From Anaerolineaceae bacterium (GTDB taxonomy: Bacteria > Chloroflexota > Anaerolineae > Anaerolineales > Anaerolineaceae): a stretch of 22,552 nt of DNA. The notes under the pieces are model-generated. The model was not told where the DNA came from, ran no database searches, and was given only the letters and a program-made list of their open reading frames with translations. Numbering within the stretch: the stretch's first letter is position 1; each line of letters begins with the position of its first letter. Of this stretch, positions 22,397 to 22,552 are shown piece by piece. The stretch covers positions 1-22,552 of the forward strand of contig JAQTMA010000047.1 of assembly GCA_028714615.1 (NCBI GenBank). The letters run 5' to 3'. A program made the position numbers and the translations under genes.

Positions 22397-22552
22397 TTAC
22401 CAACCCTCCAAGAACGGCTGCCACTCAATATACTCGTGGAGATGGCGCCCGAAGATATATGCGACCGACGCAGGCGGTTCCCGTGGGATGCGCAGGAGGT
22501 GCATGTGCGCTTCTTCCAACATCCTGCCGCCCTTGCGATGGTTGCATTGCGC
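22397..22552 (-). CDS. Unidentified protein, C-terminal 51 residues (runs off the window)
   Basis: A minus-strand frame open to the window edge and ending in TAA at 22397-22399. Visible residues run AQCNHRKGGRMLEEAHMHLL, then RIPREPPASVAYIFGRHLHE, then YIEWQPFLEGW. Codon use is coding-like (third-position C/G preference) and the composition looks like a conserved globular end rather than random sequence. It converges with lgt, 16 bases apart. I do not recognise the family; the CNHRKGG and WQPFLEGW segments may be its signatures. Confidence 0.6.
   Translation of the reverse strand, partial: AQCNHRKGGRMLEEAHMHLLRIPREPPASVAYIFGRHLHEYIEWQPFLEGW

Overview
The window looks like core chromosome of a Chloroflexota bacterium, most probably class Anaerolineae. 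I infer this from the style of the proteins: a Thermus-like type 2 isoleucyl-tRNA synthetase, a YidC with no signal sequence, and a multi-membrane-span/GAF/helix-turn-helix protein of a kind I associate with Anaerolineae. Intermediate base composition and mixed ATG/GTG/TTG starts fit. The phylum call is an inference without a database search. Almost everything lies on the + strand in tight operons. I see no tRNA, rRNA, CRISPR array, insertion sequence, prophage or recognisable replication origin.

Layout. (1) 1-1323: two tandem TrkA-like (RCK) potassium-uptake regulators, the first cut by the window edge. (2) 1342-5105: a hairpin and a textbook sigma70-type promoter lead into rpmH, rnpA, yidD, a beta-propeller lipoprotein, yidC and khpB/jag. 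This is the classic ribosome/RNase P/membrane-insertion cluster with an extra lipoprotein inserted. (3) 5116-6420: pyrimidine-nucleoside phosphorylase. (4) 6427-9960: a promoter, a complete T-box leader with an AUC (Ile) specifier, and ileS. The ileS active-site motif is G-x-H-H instead of H-x-G-H. (5) 10255-12788: lspA, an RluD-type pseudouridine synthase and a threonine aldolase. (6) 12804-15056: a hairpin leader, purine nucleoside phosphorylase, an unrecognised two-span membrane protein and a GNAT acetyltransferase. (7) 15081-20328: a membrane/GAF/HTH protein, an intergenic region with two palindromes, a three-S1-domain protein and FtsK/SpoIIIE. (8) 20350-20664, minus strand: the remnant of a DsrE/YedF-like gene that keeps its promoter, Shine-Dalgarno and ATG. 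(9) 20720-22380: a CDP-alcohol phosphatidyltransferase, a 15-codon leader ORF and lgt. (10) 22397-22552, minus strand: the end of an unidentified gene.

Functional themes. Membrane biogenesis is strongly represented: YidC, YidD, KhpB, a lipoprotein, both lipoprotein-processing enzymes LspA and Lgt, and a phospholipid head-group transferase. Translation is represented by L34, the RNase P protein, IleRS, a pseudouridine synthase and an S1-domain protein. Nucleoside salvage is represented by the two phosphorylases. The points most worth a second look are the GIHH motif of IleRS, the membrane-bound GAF/HTH protein with palindromes just downstream, the leader ORF overlapping lgt, and the decaying DsrE-family gene.
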